This document shows, one piece after another, positions 48,732-59,815 of a stretch of 64,000 nucleotides of DNA (position 1 is its first letter; each line of letters opens with the position of its first letter). The stretch spans positions 2,076,725-2,140,724 of the forward strand of contig CM037783.1 in assembly GCA_021229015.1 (NCBI GenBank). Reading direction: 5' to 3'. The translations under genes and the position numbers were made by a program. The notes below the pieces were generated by a model that saw nothing but the letters and a program-made list of their open reading frames with translations, was not told where the DNA came from and did no database searches. This stretch comes from Solen grandis (taxonomy: Eukaryota > Mollusca > Bivalvia > Adapedonta > Solenidae).

Positions 48732-51380
48732 TTATTCTTTTGACAAAGATTTAGTAAATGAATCCAATCTAATGTATCTTTTAAGTGCATCAGATTTCCA
48801 TCTACCCATATTTTGAATTGCATTTTCAGAAAAACCCATCTGTGCAGCTTGTGTAGCAGCACCTATGCGGAAGCTGTGGCCCTTGTAAAATTTCGGATTT
48901 AAACCTATGAAAGAAATTGCTTTATGTAATTCCTTGGACACATAACTGTAAGTGACTGGTGAGCCGTCTATGAACTGAAATAATGGGCCTTTTGTGTGAC
49001 TATAAAGATGAAGGTATTCAAGTAACAAGTTAACTGGGCAATACCTTGTTTTTTGCATTGTGTTAATGATAATAGTATATGGCTGGTTTGCTTTCATTGT
49101 TTTTGAATGCCTAAGTACCAACTGCACATGTGATGGTTGTTTTCCAACAGTGTCGAAATGGACATCTGAGCGTTGAAGCACATTAGAGGTATACATCGGT
49201 GATTTTGTCACCAACTCTCCTAAACGAAAAAATCCATGGAACGCAATAAAAAAAAGCGCCCTCAGCAATGTTCTTTTTGCAGCATTAACTGTGTGGTCTA
49301 AAGCACCCAGTATGCGCTGTAACAAATTATGAGTTATAGGTAATCGGGCATCCACTTTTTGTCCCAACTTGTGACAACCCGAGATTATCTTTTGAACCAA
49401 GAAATTCTGGGTAGGATCAGGTACGTTAGTAATTTTATGAACATAAGATATGGCAGAGACATGGGATGATATAGAACTTGGTGAGTATTTCCGTTCAAAC
49501 AGATAACCAATAAAATTACACAATGAAGTATGAGTTCTGGGAAGAGTAGTTTCTTCCTGACACCATTGTATGAAGAGCTTCCAGGTATGCCTGTATGCTT
49601 GCTGTGTAGCTTGAGTCAATGATGCATGCAGTAGGGTCATAGCTATTGGAGTTAAAATTCTGAAGATGCGGTCTGGAATGACGGTTGGCTGACTGTTCAA
49701 TTGTGGTGCTACTGAGAATGCTTCCTGAAAGTTGAAACGTGATAATCTGTCAGCCAGGATATTATGTTTACCTGGCACATGCTTCGCCCTTATGTGAATG
49801 TTATATTGCAAAGAAACCAAAACAAGTCGACGTATTAACTTCTTTAAGGTTTTATCTTTGGATGATTTCTTATTTATTACCTCAACCACTGCCATATTGT
49901 CTGATAATAATAGAACTTTTCTATTTCTAAAACGGGCTGCCCACATTTCTAAAGCTAACACAATGGAAAAGAGTTCTTTAATACAAATTTGGAAATCTGT
50001 CATGGAAGGAGGCCATTTTCCAGCAAACCAGTCAGATCCCAAGACAGCAGCAAATCCTACTGAGCCTGAAGCATCAGTGAAAAGATTAAAGTGATCTGAA
50101 GAAGACCACTGCTGGTCTAAGAATACCGACTTCCCATTGAAATTGTCAATAAAATTGGCCCACATACTCAGGTCTGCCCTTGCTTCTTTATTAAGCCGAA
50201 CGAAATGTTTTGGATTATGTATCCCGCAAGTAAGGTTAATTAGCCTACGCAGGAAAGCCCTGCCTGGTACAACTACTGAACAAGCAAAGTTGAGAAGACC
50301 AATGAGTGATTGTAGGTCTTGTAAAGAGACTTTTTTACGAATTTTGAATTCAGTCAATCTATCCTTTATTTTATTTATCTTTTCCAAAGGAAGGCGGCAC
50401 TCCAAAGCCTGTGAATCAACTTCAATACCATAAATGGTAATTACAGTTTTTGGAGCTGTAGTTTTCTGCATTTTTATAGGAACACCTATCGTTTTGCATA
50501 CAAAGAGAAATCGTGCTAAGTCTTCGCCGCATTTATTTGAATTTGGTGGGCCTACAAAGAAAAAATCGTCTAAAATGTGTGACATGCCAGCCGCATTAAA
50601 AGATGTCTCCATAATCCACTGAAGGGCCGTACTAAAAGTTTCGAAAATCTGGCAGCTACTGCTAGCTCCCATCGGCAAACACTTGTCATAATAGACTTTC
50701 TTTTCCCAGGTAAAACCTAGCAAATAATAGTTTGAAGGATTGATAGGGATAATTCTAAATGCATCCTCAATGTCAGTTTTTGCCATTAGACAACCTTTCC
50801 CAAATTTATTAACCAGTTTGACTATGTGATCAATTGAATCATACTGAACTGATGAATTTTCTGGTGGAATGTGTGAATTGATAGATTCATTCTTTGGGAA
50901 AGAGAGGTCATGGATTATGCGGAATTTGTTTGTGTTTGCTTTTGGAACAAGACCTAAAGGTGAAGCAACAAAAACTTCGAAGGGAGGGAGATCAAAAGGG
51001 CCTGCAATCCTGCCTTTGCTCAGTCCTTCCTTAAGGTAGGCATGAATAAACTCCGGGTTTTCTAGAGCTGATTTGTGATTTTTTGAAATCCTAAGAGTAG
51101 GAACATAATTCATGCAACCTAAATCGAAACCATTTGTGAAGCCTTTAATCAAGAAGGCAGTTTTCATCTCGTCGTATCCCTCCAATAATTCACTTAATTT
51201 ATTTCTGATTATTGGAGTTGGTAGATGTGCGGGCTGCATTTCTTGTATTCTGTTGGCCAGAACTAGGTTTTTGTCTATTGATTCTGCATGTTGCTTTTGG
51301 ATGGGGTTTTGTGCAAGTTTGGTACAAATGTGAGTAAGGGCATGGGTGTCGTGTGCATTTTTCTCCGTTGTTGAAGTCAA
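48732..51380 (-). CDS. reverse transcriptase - RNase H - tyrosine recombinase polyprotein
   Basis: An 882-residue open frame. RT: SPLGLVPK (140-147), AKTDIEDAFR (200-209) with the first catalytic Asp, LPMGASSSCQIF (235-246), and HILDDFFF (268-275), a DIRS-type variant of the YxDD box. RNase H: FTDASG (434-439, Asp436), Glu469, Asp494 in LLSDN, and HVPGKHNILADRLSR (534-548). Tyrosine recombinase: FRLGEL (718-723, Arg719), HSFRIGAA (835-842, His835 and Arg838), and GRWKSDALKRYIR (859-871) with the nucleophile Tyr869. All expected catalytic residues are present. The frame begins with a non-ATG codon inside the end of the Gag-like ORF and overlaps it by 182 nt in another frame, so expression by frameshifting or internal initiation is likely. 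Confidence 0.93.
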   Translation of the reverse strand: MTSTTEKNAHDTHALTHICTKLAQNPIQKQHAESIDKNLVLANRIQEMQPAHLPTPIIRNKLSELLEGYDEMKTAFLIKGFTNGFDLGCMNYVPTLRISKNHKSALENPEFIHAYLKEGLSKGRIAGPFDLPPFEVFVASPLGLVPKANTNKFRIIHDLSFPKNESINSHIPPENSSVQYDSIDHIVKLVNKFGKGCLMAKTDIEDAFRIIPINPSNYYLLGFTWEKKVYYDKCLPMGASSSCQIFETFSTALQWIMETSFNAAGMSHILDDFFFVGPPNSNKCGEDLARFLFVCKTIGVPIKMQKTTAPKTVITIYGIEVDSQALECRLPLEKINKIKDRLTEFKIRKKVSLQDLQSLIGLLNFACSVVVPGRAFLRRLINLTCGIHNPKHFVRLNKEARADLSMWANFIDNFNGKSVFLDQQWSSSDHFNLFTDASGSVGFAAVLGSDWFAGKWPPSMTDFQICIKELFSIVLALEMWAARFRNRKVLLLSDNMAVVEVINKKSSKDKTLKKLIRRLVLVSLQYNIHIRAKHVPGKHNILADRLSRFNFQEAFSVAPQLNSQPTVIPDRIFRILTPIAMTLLHASLTQATQQAYRHTWKLFIQWCQEETTLPRTHTSLCNFIGYLFERKYSPSSISSHVSAISYVHKITNVPDPTQNFLVQKIISGCHKLGQKVDARLPITHNLLQRILGALDHTVNAAKRTLLRALFFIAFHGFFRLGELVTKSPMYTSNVLQRSDVHFDTVGKQPSHVQLVLRHSKTMKANQPYTIIINTMQKTRYCPVNLLLEYLHLYSHTKGPLFQFIDGSPVTYSYVSKELHKAISFIGLNPKFYKGHSFRIGAATQAAQMGFSENAIQNMGRWKSDALKRYIRLDSFTKSLSKE

Positions 51381-52161
51381 AACAAAATCGGATTTTTCTA
51401 TTTTGTTTCCGAAATGGAAAATTTTGTGGTTGGAATGCAGTGGCTGCTGCCTTCAAGCGCAGTTCTTCCACAGGCTTTTGCCAGGGAATATTTGTATTTT
51501 CCTTTAACTGACGAAAATTTTGATCATACAACCTCCATGCTTTGTCACCGAGTGACTTGTTTAAGTCTCTAATAAAACAGCAGTATTTTAACAAATGAGC
51601 AGCTTGCTCAGGAAACTTTTCGATGTAAATAGCCATGTATATCAAAAAGGCATCTGTCCATTGATAAATAGATAAAGTTGGTTTAGATTTCGAGTTTTGA
51701 TTGAGTGTTATTGTCCCATAAGAAACTTTTACTGATATCGGATCCTCCTGGGGCTGCAACAAGGTTGTCATATCTATATATGCATTTTCCCAAATTTTAG
51801 CCTTGATGCGTTGTGAAATTGCAGCCCCGAGGGGAATCCCATCCAGTAAACACATGTCATTTTTGTGAGATTCTGGCTCACCTGAGTGAAATACGGAATT
51901 AACAACATCATTTAAGTTTTCAGATGTAAGTGGTGTCACGGACGTTGTTGTTGGAAATTCTGTCTGCCTAACCGAGGTCGGCGATGACACTGTTGTTAGG
52001 TTAAGTTGACTTTGAGTTTCAGTCTGTTTCCGCAGGATAACGGCCGCCAATTGGTCATAATCAATAACTGGCTCTGTTAGTGGAGTAGACCTTGGCGTAT
52101 TTGTCGTTGCCTTCTTGCCCCTTTTGGAAGGAGTTTCATCCGAACTTTTCCGCTTCGGCAT
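51199..52161 (-). CDS. Gag-like protein with CCCH zinc finger
   Basis: 320 residues from the ATG at 52161. The N-terminus is basic (PKRKSSDETPSKRGKK, nuclear-localisation-like), followed by a Ser/Thr-rich stretch and a folded middle part. Near the C-terminus is a C-x8-C-x4-C-x3-H finger (Cys260, Cys269, Cys274, His278), suited to nucleic-acid binding, then a Gln/Asn-rich tail. It is placed just upstream of and overlapping the RT frame, as for Gag in DIRS-like elements. The homology call rests on position and finger, not on sequence recognition. The open frame runs up to the gap at 52177. Confidence 0.75.
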   Translation of the reverse strand: MPKRKSSDETPSKRGKKATTNTPRSTPLTEPVIDYDQLAAVILRKQTETQSQLNLTTVSSPTSVRQTEFPTTTSVTPLTSENLNDVVNSVFHSGEPESHKNDMCLLDGIPLGAAISQRIKAKIWENAYIDMTTLLQPQEDPISVKVSYGTITLNQNSKSKPTLSIYQWTDAFLIYMAIYIEKFPEQAAHLLKYCCFIRDLNKSLGDKAWRLYDQNFRQLKENTNIPWQKPVEELRLKAAATAFQPQNFPFRKQNRKIRFCFDFNNGEKCTRHPCPYSHLYQTCTKPHPKATCRINRQKPSSGQQNTRNAARTSTNSNNQK

Positions 52162-52177
52162 GGTGACTAGTACTGCA

Positions 52178-52277
52178 NNNNNNNNNNNNNNNNNNNNNNN
52201 NNNNNNNNNNNNNNNNNNNNNNNNNNNNNNNNNNNNNNNNNNNNNNNNNNNNNNNNNNNNNNNNNNNNNNNNNNNNN
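52178..52277. other. assembly gap (100 N)
   Basis: Exactly 100 N, between the 5' side of the retroelement and the middle of a chitin synthase exon. The real length is unknown. The element's 5' terminal repeat and any upstream exons of the second chitin synthase copy could be missing here. Confidence 0.98.
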
Positions 52278-53919
52278 ACACTTTTGCTGCAACAGGGATA
52301 CAAAATCGATTACTGTGCAGGTTCAGATGCTCTGACCTTTGCCCCAGAAACGTTTAATGAATTCTTCGTCCAGCGACGTCGCTGGTCTCCGTCTACAATG
52401 GCAAATATTATGGACCTTTTGTCTAGCTGGGGAAACACGATCCGAAGGAACGACAACGTAAGCACCCCATATATGATCTACCAAAGTGTGATGTTGTTGA
52501 CGAGTTTACTAGCACCCGCCACAGTTGCTATACTTATTGCAGGTTCTTATAGCGCAGTCCTTGGTTTAGATCATCAATTAAGTTACTACATATCGCTCAT
52601 TCCAATTGCTGTTTATCTCTTTATATGTTTGAAATGCAAAAATGACGTTCAACTGAAAGTTGCGCTCTTTAATTTATTCATTCGTCATGGTGATTGTAAC
52701 TATCGGAACAATACTGAATATTCTTCAGGATAATTCGTTTTCACCAAACGTGATATTTCTCTGCGGAGTTGGCATAATATTCTTAATAACAGGACTTTTA
52801 CACCCTAAAGAGTTTGGCTGCCTCGGCTACGGAATATTGTATTATATAACCGTGCCGTCAACATTTATTTTTCTACCTATATTTATACCAATCTAATAAT
52901 TATCATGGGGAACCAGAGAAAAGAAAACGGATGGCCAAGCAGATGCAAACACAAACTTCCAGAAACACGACTTAAGTCTTTTTGAACATTTTTTACACTT
53001 AATTAGCAATTCCAGGTGCTTCGGCTTTATGAGGAACATATTGACAAAACGAATTATGGATAGAAGCAATGAAAGTGACAAAAAAAATAACAAAGATGGG
53101 CTAAGCATTTCTGCTCATTTAGACTCAGATAACATGCAGATTAATGAAATGAAACACAAAGTTGTTGGAACACGAGTGATAAAGGATGACCGGCATTGGA
53201 TGAAATACAAATGTTTTAAAAATGCAAGACCATGTGCGAACCCAAATGAAGATGAATATGATTTTTGGCATGATATCCTTAAGAAATACCTTCACCCCAT
53301 TCAATCAAACAGGAAACATGAGATTGAGGTCAAGGAAGAACTAGATACACTTAGAAATAATGTTGTTTTTGGCTTCTTCCTCTTAAATTTCTTATTTACT
53401 GTTGCTTTGCTCCAACTACAACTAAGTCGAGAGCAACTCTCAGGATTTTATATAGTAAGTAAATACGAACCCATTACTGTTCTGTTTATGGCATCGTTTA
53501 TAATACTGCTGCTATTGCAGTTTATTGCTATGGTCATACACCGATGGGGAACATTTCAACATCTTGTTGCGAGTACATCTTTGAGAGGCAAAAAAGACGA
53601 GGAATTCGATGTAGCATTAAATTATGTAAATCAACTTGTCAACCCAGAGCCTAATGATGGTCTCCCTTCATCTGCCACATCCGCAACCGAGGAAATTGAG
53701 CCGGATTATGACTTGGATTTCGAGGAGGAAAGTCCTCCACCCACAAATTCCAGATACCCAGAGAGATACTATACGAGGAATGCTTATCAAGGTGTATTTA
53801 AGAAGAACTTTCCGACGATGAGAAGACATATACATCAGTCCATGACTAACCATCAGCGATACAACGGTCGGCGAAAAATATCCGCGAGTTATTACAGAGA
53901 TCCTCACATTTATATATAA
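52278..53919 (+). pseudogene. broken paralogous copy of chitin synthase exon 30
   Basis: Aligns with 43855-45503 of the intact gene from the [18 protein letters not shown] segment to the stop codon. It starts just after the GEDRW motif, so that catalytic Asp is absent or in the gap. An 8-nt deletion near 52662-52680 shifts the frame, and tandem TAA codons at 52894-52899 follow a 6-nt net deletion near the SWGTRE motif. The remaining 340 codons are open and well conserved until the tail, where the last 30 residues differ strongly. No upstream exons are seen. The divergence, including the 3' flank, argues for an old tandem paralogue rather than a second allele. Called a pseudogene because of both breaks. 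Confidence 0.85.
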
Positions 53920-56339
53920 CCCTTCCAAGATATACTTTAGAATTATGTCAGTGTTATAGTGCATTTTTAATCGAACATATTTAAATTATGTTCGAATTTT
54001 CTTTAGCGGGTTATTTCTACGCGTGTAATTTTTTTTTGCGGTTTTGACATAAAAAAGGTTCGTTTTCCTACGGATTATTTTTTGTTTGATTGCTGAACCC
54101 ATGAAAAGTTTTTACCTTGCTAAAGCGAAATTATTCTATTCTTTTAATGAAGGGAGATCACTCTAATTTACATCTTACATACTCTACCGTACTCCATACC
54201 GTATCTGAACACAAAATGACAGCTACATTAGTATAAATAAGTAACAGAATCGATACACTTCTTGATTTACCTTTTATTTGTGTGCAGATTCTTCAATGGA
54301 AAATGATTTTCGAATACGATTTATTCTCTGGGCAAAGTAATTGGTGTATGTATAGCCTGTAACCATTGGTGGCTTGCACACGTTGCAGATGTCACAAGAT
54401 TTAACACAAAACCTCGTATATAAACATACATGCACTGGTGTAAATATGTCTTTTACATCTAAAACATGTACAGACCACCTTTGCATGTAACTAAAACCCG
54501 AGGCGGAGAAGGAAGGTCATTGATTAGGGAAGATTACAATGAAAAAAAGGTCTTTTACATTCCACTGTTATACATTTATGACTACTCTTACCTTATTCTT
54601 TCCTTTATCCTTTACATCTAATTCTTTTAATCGCCTTCCATTCGTTAATTTAGTTAGATACTACTTTGGCTGGTTGTTTTGTGTTGATTATAGAGGTAAA
54701 CAGGTTGGTTATAGAAAACACATTTACATTATATCCAATGGAGATCAATCAATTAGAGAATGAGAGTCCTGTGGATATTTTTCTACTGTTAATTAATTTC
54801 CAAGGATTTTAATTGTATGAATTTGTGTTCATCCACAGAATATCAAAAATCAGTCACCCGGAAAATTAACAAGCTATACGGTATGTTCTAACATGGTTGT
54901 TTCAAATCTTAATTTTCACAAATGTGAATCTATTATTTTGCATGTAAGTATCAAGTAAGAACACTATATCTTAAAAAAATCGTCAAACCTTGGACTGTTT
55001 CTACTTTACAACAACGTAATTTGTTTACATATGTATGTGTTCTATCAAGTGTCATTTCAGAAGATTGATGACGCTTAAATGACTGAAATGAAGTCAGCTG
55101 CAAAAAACAGGAAAACAAAACAATTGTTTATCAATTAAGCAATATACAATATGCATATATTTTAATCGATCACAACGTTTCTGTAGCATAATCGATTACA
55201 TTAACTAAGACAAATGTAGGAGCAGTGAATTGCTTGATACTTGACTTTCATTAAGATTTAATCACACTTATTTGTAAACGAATTATTTTCAGTTAAAACT
55301 TAATAAGATGTACAAAGTCATGTAATATGATTATTACAATTCTGTATCTACATACACACGTGTGTGTGTGTGTGTGTGTGTGTGTTCATTTCAAATATCA
55401 CTAAATGATATATATTCCACACTATGCATATTGTTTATACAACGACTTAATGACACAATATAAAACAATTTGACGTATAAAACTTTTATAAAAAAAAAAC
55501 TTCACCTTTATGAAGTGAGTGTTTATAAAAAAAAAATGCATGTAATATGTCTTTAGAGAAAACCAAACAGCAATTATGTTCATTTATTTGTTTTGGTGCG
55601 AAACTGTGGTTTATTATTGCATTAAAACATACTGCAAATGAATATGTTTTTTATAATGCTATTCTTAATGACAAGTACGATTTCCAAATGCATACATTTT
55701 GTTGCAAATATAACACAGATTAATACCACTTGTTATACAAAAGAGTATGTGCCAAAAGTTGTTCACCATTAATTACAAAATGTGTGTTTTATATGCAATA
55801 GTATGAGGTTTTAGTTTATTAATTAACTTGTTGATTTTAATAAAATAAATAAATCTAGTGGCATTCTGGTCTCATCTCATCACACGTGAACACAATTTGA
55901 CAATAGGGTATGATAAAAAAAATCTTAGTCCCTCCTAAGGAAAACACCTGATTAACAATTTAATCCGAATTTTGATTTCATTTAAAAAAACAATCAGTTT
56001 ATATTTAGTATATATATATATACATATATATTATGTTTCAATGTAGACAGTGATTGTTAAACAGCAGTCCACTACATGTGATAAATTCGAAATCAGTTGA
56101 AATATTCAAGAAAACTCTTCAAACATTATATATCTGGGACTTTGAATCTTTTTTTCTTACGTAGGACAGATCCTTTTGATTCCTATATTTGTAAAGCTTT
56201 AGCATCGTGTGTTTTCATTTATATTAATGTGCAACACCATTGAATAAACATGTATGTAAATAAGTCCTTTAATCAAAGAAAGCAATTTTACATTTTTTTT
56301 ACTGTGAACTGTGAGCAAATTAATATCAGAAATTAATGT
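53920..56339 (+). other. 3' flank of the broken copy; no gene seen
   Basis: Contains segments in the same order as the flank of the intact gene (see 45504-46816), with about 1 kb of extra sequence at roughly 54000-55100, where no ORF has recognisable motifs. A (GT)n tract lies at about 55358-55385. Confidence 0.45.
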
Positions 56340-56555
56340 TTGTTTGTTCATTGATTTTAACGTCCCACCGATAGTATTTCAGTCATTTGGAGACGATGTC
56401 TAATTGAGACAGATGTAGTGCTGCCACATCGCAGTATCACGCCATAGACATGATACCTTTGATACCTTTGGTATGTCGAGGCCGTGGATCGAACCCACGA
56501 CCCCCGCTTCCGAGGCGGACGCTCTAACCACTCGACCACTGGGATTTAGAATCAA
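56340..56555 (-). repeat. SINE family 1 copy, internally deleted
   Basis: On the - strand: head CCCAGTGGTCGAGTGGTTAG AGCGTCCGCC, B box GTGGGTTCGATCC, then a deletion joins directly to the distal body (CATGTCTATGGCGTGATACT) and the tail GTGGGACGTTAAAATCAATG. The GGCGCTCAGCATATAAGG part is missing. Confidence 0.8.
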
Positions 56556-56778
56556 TTTTACTACTACGTGAGATGTCTGTCTAACCCCTGGTGGATACTT
56601 AGGCTTTTAGCTATATCTGGCAAGACAGTCCAGCAAATGCTGAATTTTAAAATATAATAAAATTGAAAATATTCAAAACTTACCACTATGTACTATCCTC
56701 CTAGAGATCGTAACATGAACGTGTTTTCCCTTTCATCAGCGCTCTATGCATAGATATATGCAGTATATATAAACCTGA

Positions 56779-57117
56779 ATGTCAAGGTTCCACACAATCG
56801 ACTGCTATTCTAAGCTCAACCACTATGGTATCAGAGGGAACACCTTGACATGGATCCAAGCCTGTCTTCGAATAGAATCCAGCAAGCATGTCATCTTTGA
56901 TGGAGCTACATTCGTGCCTTCACCCGTGACTAGCGGCGTCCCACAGGGAAATGTCATTGGCCCGACCTTATTTCTTGCATTCATCAGTGATTTACCATTG
57001 CACATAAAATCCAGTTCTATGATCTTTGCAGAAGAAATCTCGCAGAAATCTCTGACTCAGCAACGGAGACTCCAAGACCAAAGCCTACATGGCACGTTGC
57101 ATAATAGACAAATGTGA
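56779..57117 (+). pseudogene. LINE reverse transcriptase fragment
   Basis: About 90 residues match the middle of non-LTR reverse transcriptases: HYGIRGNTLTWIQACL, then SGVPQGNVIGPTLFLAFISDLP, the well-known SGVPQGS-LGP block. The next expected block, FADD with the catalytic Asp pair, reads FAEE, and similarity then ends. No upstream endonuclease is found. It is a dead 5'- and 3'-truncated fragment. Confidence 0.85.
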
Positions 57118-57419
57118 CTGCGTCAACTTATGATGTATATGTTCCCTCACCCTGTAACAATGAGATGACCAGTTCTGCACGTGCTGATCTTGATAGTTTA
57201 TCACATTTTCCCTTTGCTTACTCGTTTATTTAGGCGATTAACATGTCTGCACAATTAGAGAGAACTGAACGTGCTACTCTCATAAAGGTGTGGTTTCTAA
57301 ATACATGTGAATCTAGATACTTGTGCTTATAATAAAATTGTAGGTGCTGCTGTTAGTTTAGTCAAAACTTATTAATTTTACGACGATAGAGAAACAAATT
57401 CTTACAACATACAGTAATC
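57118..57419. other. no gene seen
   Basis: AT-rich sequence after the LINE fragment. Nothing recognised. Confidence 0.3.
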
Positions 57420-57550
57420 CCACTCGAAAGTTCCTGGATTGGGCCAGTACTTAGCGCCTGGGAAGGTCATGAAAAAATCCCTGACCCGAACGGGGTTCTA
57501 AGCTTCGGATGCGCAGTCAATTGCGATACCACCAGACCACTGCGCCCTTG
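57420..57550 (-). repeat. tRNA-like SINE fragment
   Basis: On the - strand: GGGCGCAGTGGTCTGGTGGT ATCGCAATTGACTGCGCATC, then GAACCCCGTTCGGGTC as a B-box region, then non-tRNA sequence. Looks like a SINE head. Confidence 0.5.
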
Positions 57551-57874
57551 CCGATGATAATGATGAGGGGTTCTTTCCAACTGAGCAGTTCGTTATAAAT
57601 CCGATTTGATTATTTCAGCTCGCCGAAAGCGTGTTGATGTTTTGGTTTCACTATTTTTCATGCACATAAGACATGCGTGACAGTGGCTTGATATAGGGGA
57701 ATCCGGCTGCGATTTTGTTATTTTACGTGGTCGGTGCCCTAGACTGAATATTCACCGATATATATCTCTCTCCCCCTTTCTCTCTCTCTATAATTTCAGA
57801 ACAGCCTACAGCTTGCCAGCTGATCAGGTTTTATATCATGCTACAATCAAGCGTACAACGCCTTTGATTTGACA

Positions 57875-57913
<39 letters not shown>

Positions 57914-58918
57914 AAAAATCAGATTCGTTGATAATGATATCTAACAGTGTTAGTAGAAGTAAAAGAAGAGGAAGATGAAGATAATGAACAGTCGTAGCAG
58001 TAGTAGTAGTCGTTGAAAGTAAAAGAATAACATGACGGAAAGAAACAGCAGTAGTGGTGATAAGAGTAGAGAGATTACCTGGTCACTTCTCCAATGCTCG
58101 CCATGAACAAGAAGCAAACCAATGTCTCCATTGCATGAAATGTTCAAACCAAAAGGTCTCTCCGAGGCTCAATGATGAAGGTTGTTCTCTTCCCTTGTAA
58201 ACACTGCTTTCTGATGACAGAATGGACGCTGCATGAGATATATGACACCAAATGGTTTTGCCAATCCTTGAAATAAAAATTATATCAATAATAGTCATAT
58301 TTCAATACTCATAATTTCAACACTCAGTCATCATTATATTAAAGAGATGAAAAGAAAGGGCTTAAACCACTATATAATTTCAGAACAGCTGTAGCTTGAA
58401 GGCTGATCGGGTTTTAAATCAGAAGGTAAAACTGTCACTATCATTCATCTTGGCTCATCAAAGGTAAAATGAAAGTGTGTTGTACCAAAACAAATCAGTT
58501 TTAACAATAGAATAAATGGCTGACTAACGATATAAAATGTACAAACAAATACATGTAATACAATTAACACACATTTTACAGTAAACTTCCGAACACAATA
58601 TCTGGCTCTTTTGAGCCTTTGGCAGATGTCATCAAGGTATATTTTTGTTAAGGACTTTCATCAAGCATTCTCTCCTACAGCGTTTGATCTAAAAGGGGGG
58701 AGGGATTGAAATCCCGGAATTTATGGTCTAAGGTATTAGGGCAATCTGCTGGTGCTTACCAGCGATAAGACAGCATCGTGTATTTAATATCTTATATCAA
58801 TCTAATTGTTTCGTTTGAAAATAAAAGGTGTAGAAGAATATAAAGTAAGCTAAACACTGTATCTATCATGAACAGAAAGAGATCTGCTTTAGTTCTTTTT
58901 TTTTTCGGTCACCTGTCT
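57551..58918. other. no gene seen; short repeats and poly-C/poly-A
   Basis: A CT-rich tract near 57765-57795, a poly-C then poly-A tract at about 57882-57917, and a segment ATAATTTCAGAACAGC plus GGCTGATC-GGTTTTA occurring near 57791 and again near 58374. No coding signal. Confidence 0.4.
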
Positions 58919-59516
58919 TAACGGATAGTGACACAATATAAGACCAAACGAATATTTGAACGATTTTTATTGGTAATAAATGCTTATACTTCGAGTAAAA
59001 AATTACACACGATCGCTTGCTAAGATGAAATAAATGCTTCGTTGTCACGAATTTCGGACTTAATTACTGTTCTTTGTTAAATAATTTGTTCTTTGTATTT
59101 GTTTTATCAAAACACTTCTCCTAGATGAACATTAGACCTCTTAGGCACTTAAATCATTCTATAATCAGTTATTTCTAATAGTAATTATTTCTACTGTTTC
59201 ACAACATTTATGAAATGTTGATTGAATGTCTATATTAGAATACGTTTGTTCCCTTCATCTAGTGAATTTCTTGTTTTGTTTTGGAGTTAAATTTAAGAAA
59301 ATTATAGGATTTATGACGTCTTCTTAAAGTTAAAATATACATATTTACAGTTTGTCCTATTTATTGGCTCAAATGAAACTGAAACTGTTTAATTTTTAAC
59401 AAATATTTTTATGTAATACATAAAATACAACACAACTTGAAATATTTACATTATAAAAAAAATATATATATTTAAGTATTCAGATAATATTAACAGGGAA
59501 AAAAACATATAGTACA
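58919..59516. repeat. left copy of a long direct repeat
   Basis: TAACGGATAGTGACACAATA onward is repeated almost without change at 63356-64000. The copies are about 98% alike by eye until about 59392, where the right copy has extra bases (GGTTAAACGCCTATTTCTGT region), then match again to AACATATAGTACA. The right copy may continue beyond the window. Confidence 0.9.
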
Positions 59517-59629
59517 CACGATTAAATATCATGTATTAAATCTCTTAAATGACATTAACTGTTTTTAACATATTTTACACATGTATTTAAAAAAATACAC
59601 GATACTATCTAAATAATAAAATATGGTAT

Positions 59630-59815
59630 TTATTCCAGTGTAAAGTCAGTATAAATTATGAAAAGCACCGCAGTTAAAACAGTTTGTAAAAGTCCGTAAA
59701 CTAGTTGGTTTCCCACAGAGCAGTTATACATAAAGCAAAGAATTTTGAAATGTATGCGGGCTTTGATTGGTAACCAGTGAAGATCAAACAGGGCTTTCTT
59801 GGAACTGAAACTCAT
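59630..59815 (-). pseudogene. LINE C-terminal fragment
   Basis: The - strand encodes ALFDLHWLPIKARIHFKILC, the LHWLP-x-x-R-I-x-FKI motif seen after the reverse transcriptase domain in many non-LTR elements. The expected continuation (YK-L-G-AP-YL) is only faintly present. A short decayed remnant. Confidence 0.7.

Larger units (their letters stand above)
46817..52177 (-). mobile_element. tyrosine-recombinase retroelement (Ngaro/DIRS-like), 5' end cut by a gap
   Basis: On the - strand the order is: Gag-like ORF (52161-51199), RT-RNase H-tyrosine recombinase ORF (51380-48732), hairpin-bearing untranslated region, repeat B1 (48025-47758), A-type block (47757-47404), a 77-bp tandem array, and repeat B2 (47063-46817). 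Recombinase instead of integrase, no LTRs, and the split-direct-repeat 3' end match the known plan A1-ORFs-B1-A2-B2 of Ngaro-type elements. The 5' terminal A1 is missing, as expected if it lies in the gap at 52178. The coding frames are intact, so activity in the recent past is likely. Confidence 0.85.

Noticed and set aside
48732..51380. Host recombinase or telomerase-like gene
   Set aside because: RT, RNase H and tyrosine recombinase in one frame, overlapping Gag and flanked by split direct repeats, is the layout of a YR retroelement.
52278..55970. Second copy being simply the other haplotype of the intact gene left in the assembly
   Set aside because: The last 30 residues, the untranslated region and a roughly 1-kb length difference in the flank diverge far more than alleles normally would. 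I cannot fully exclude it without read depth.
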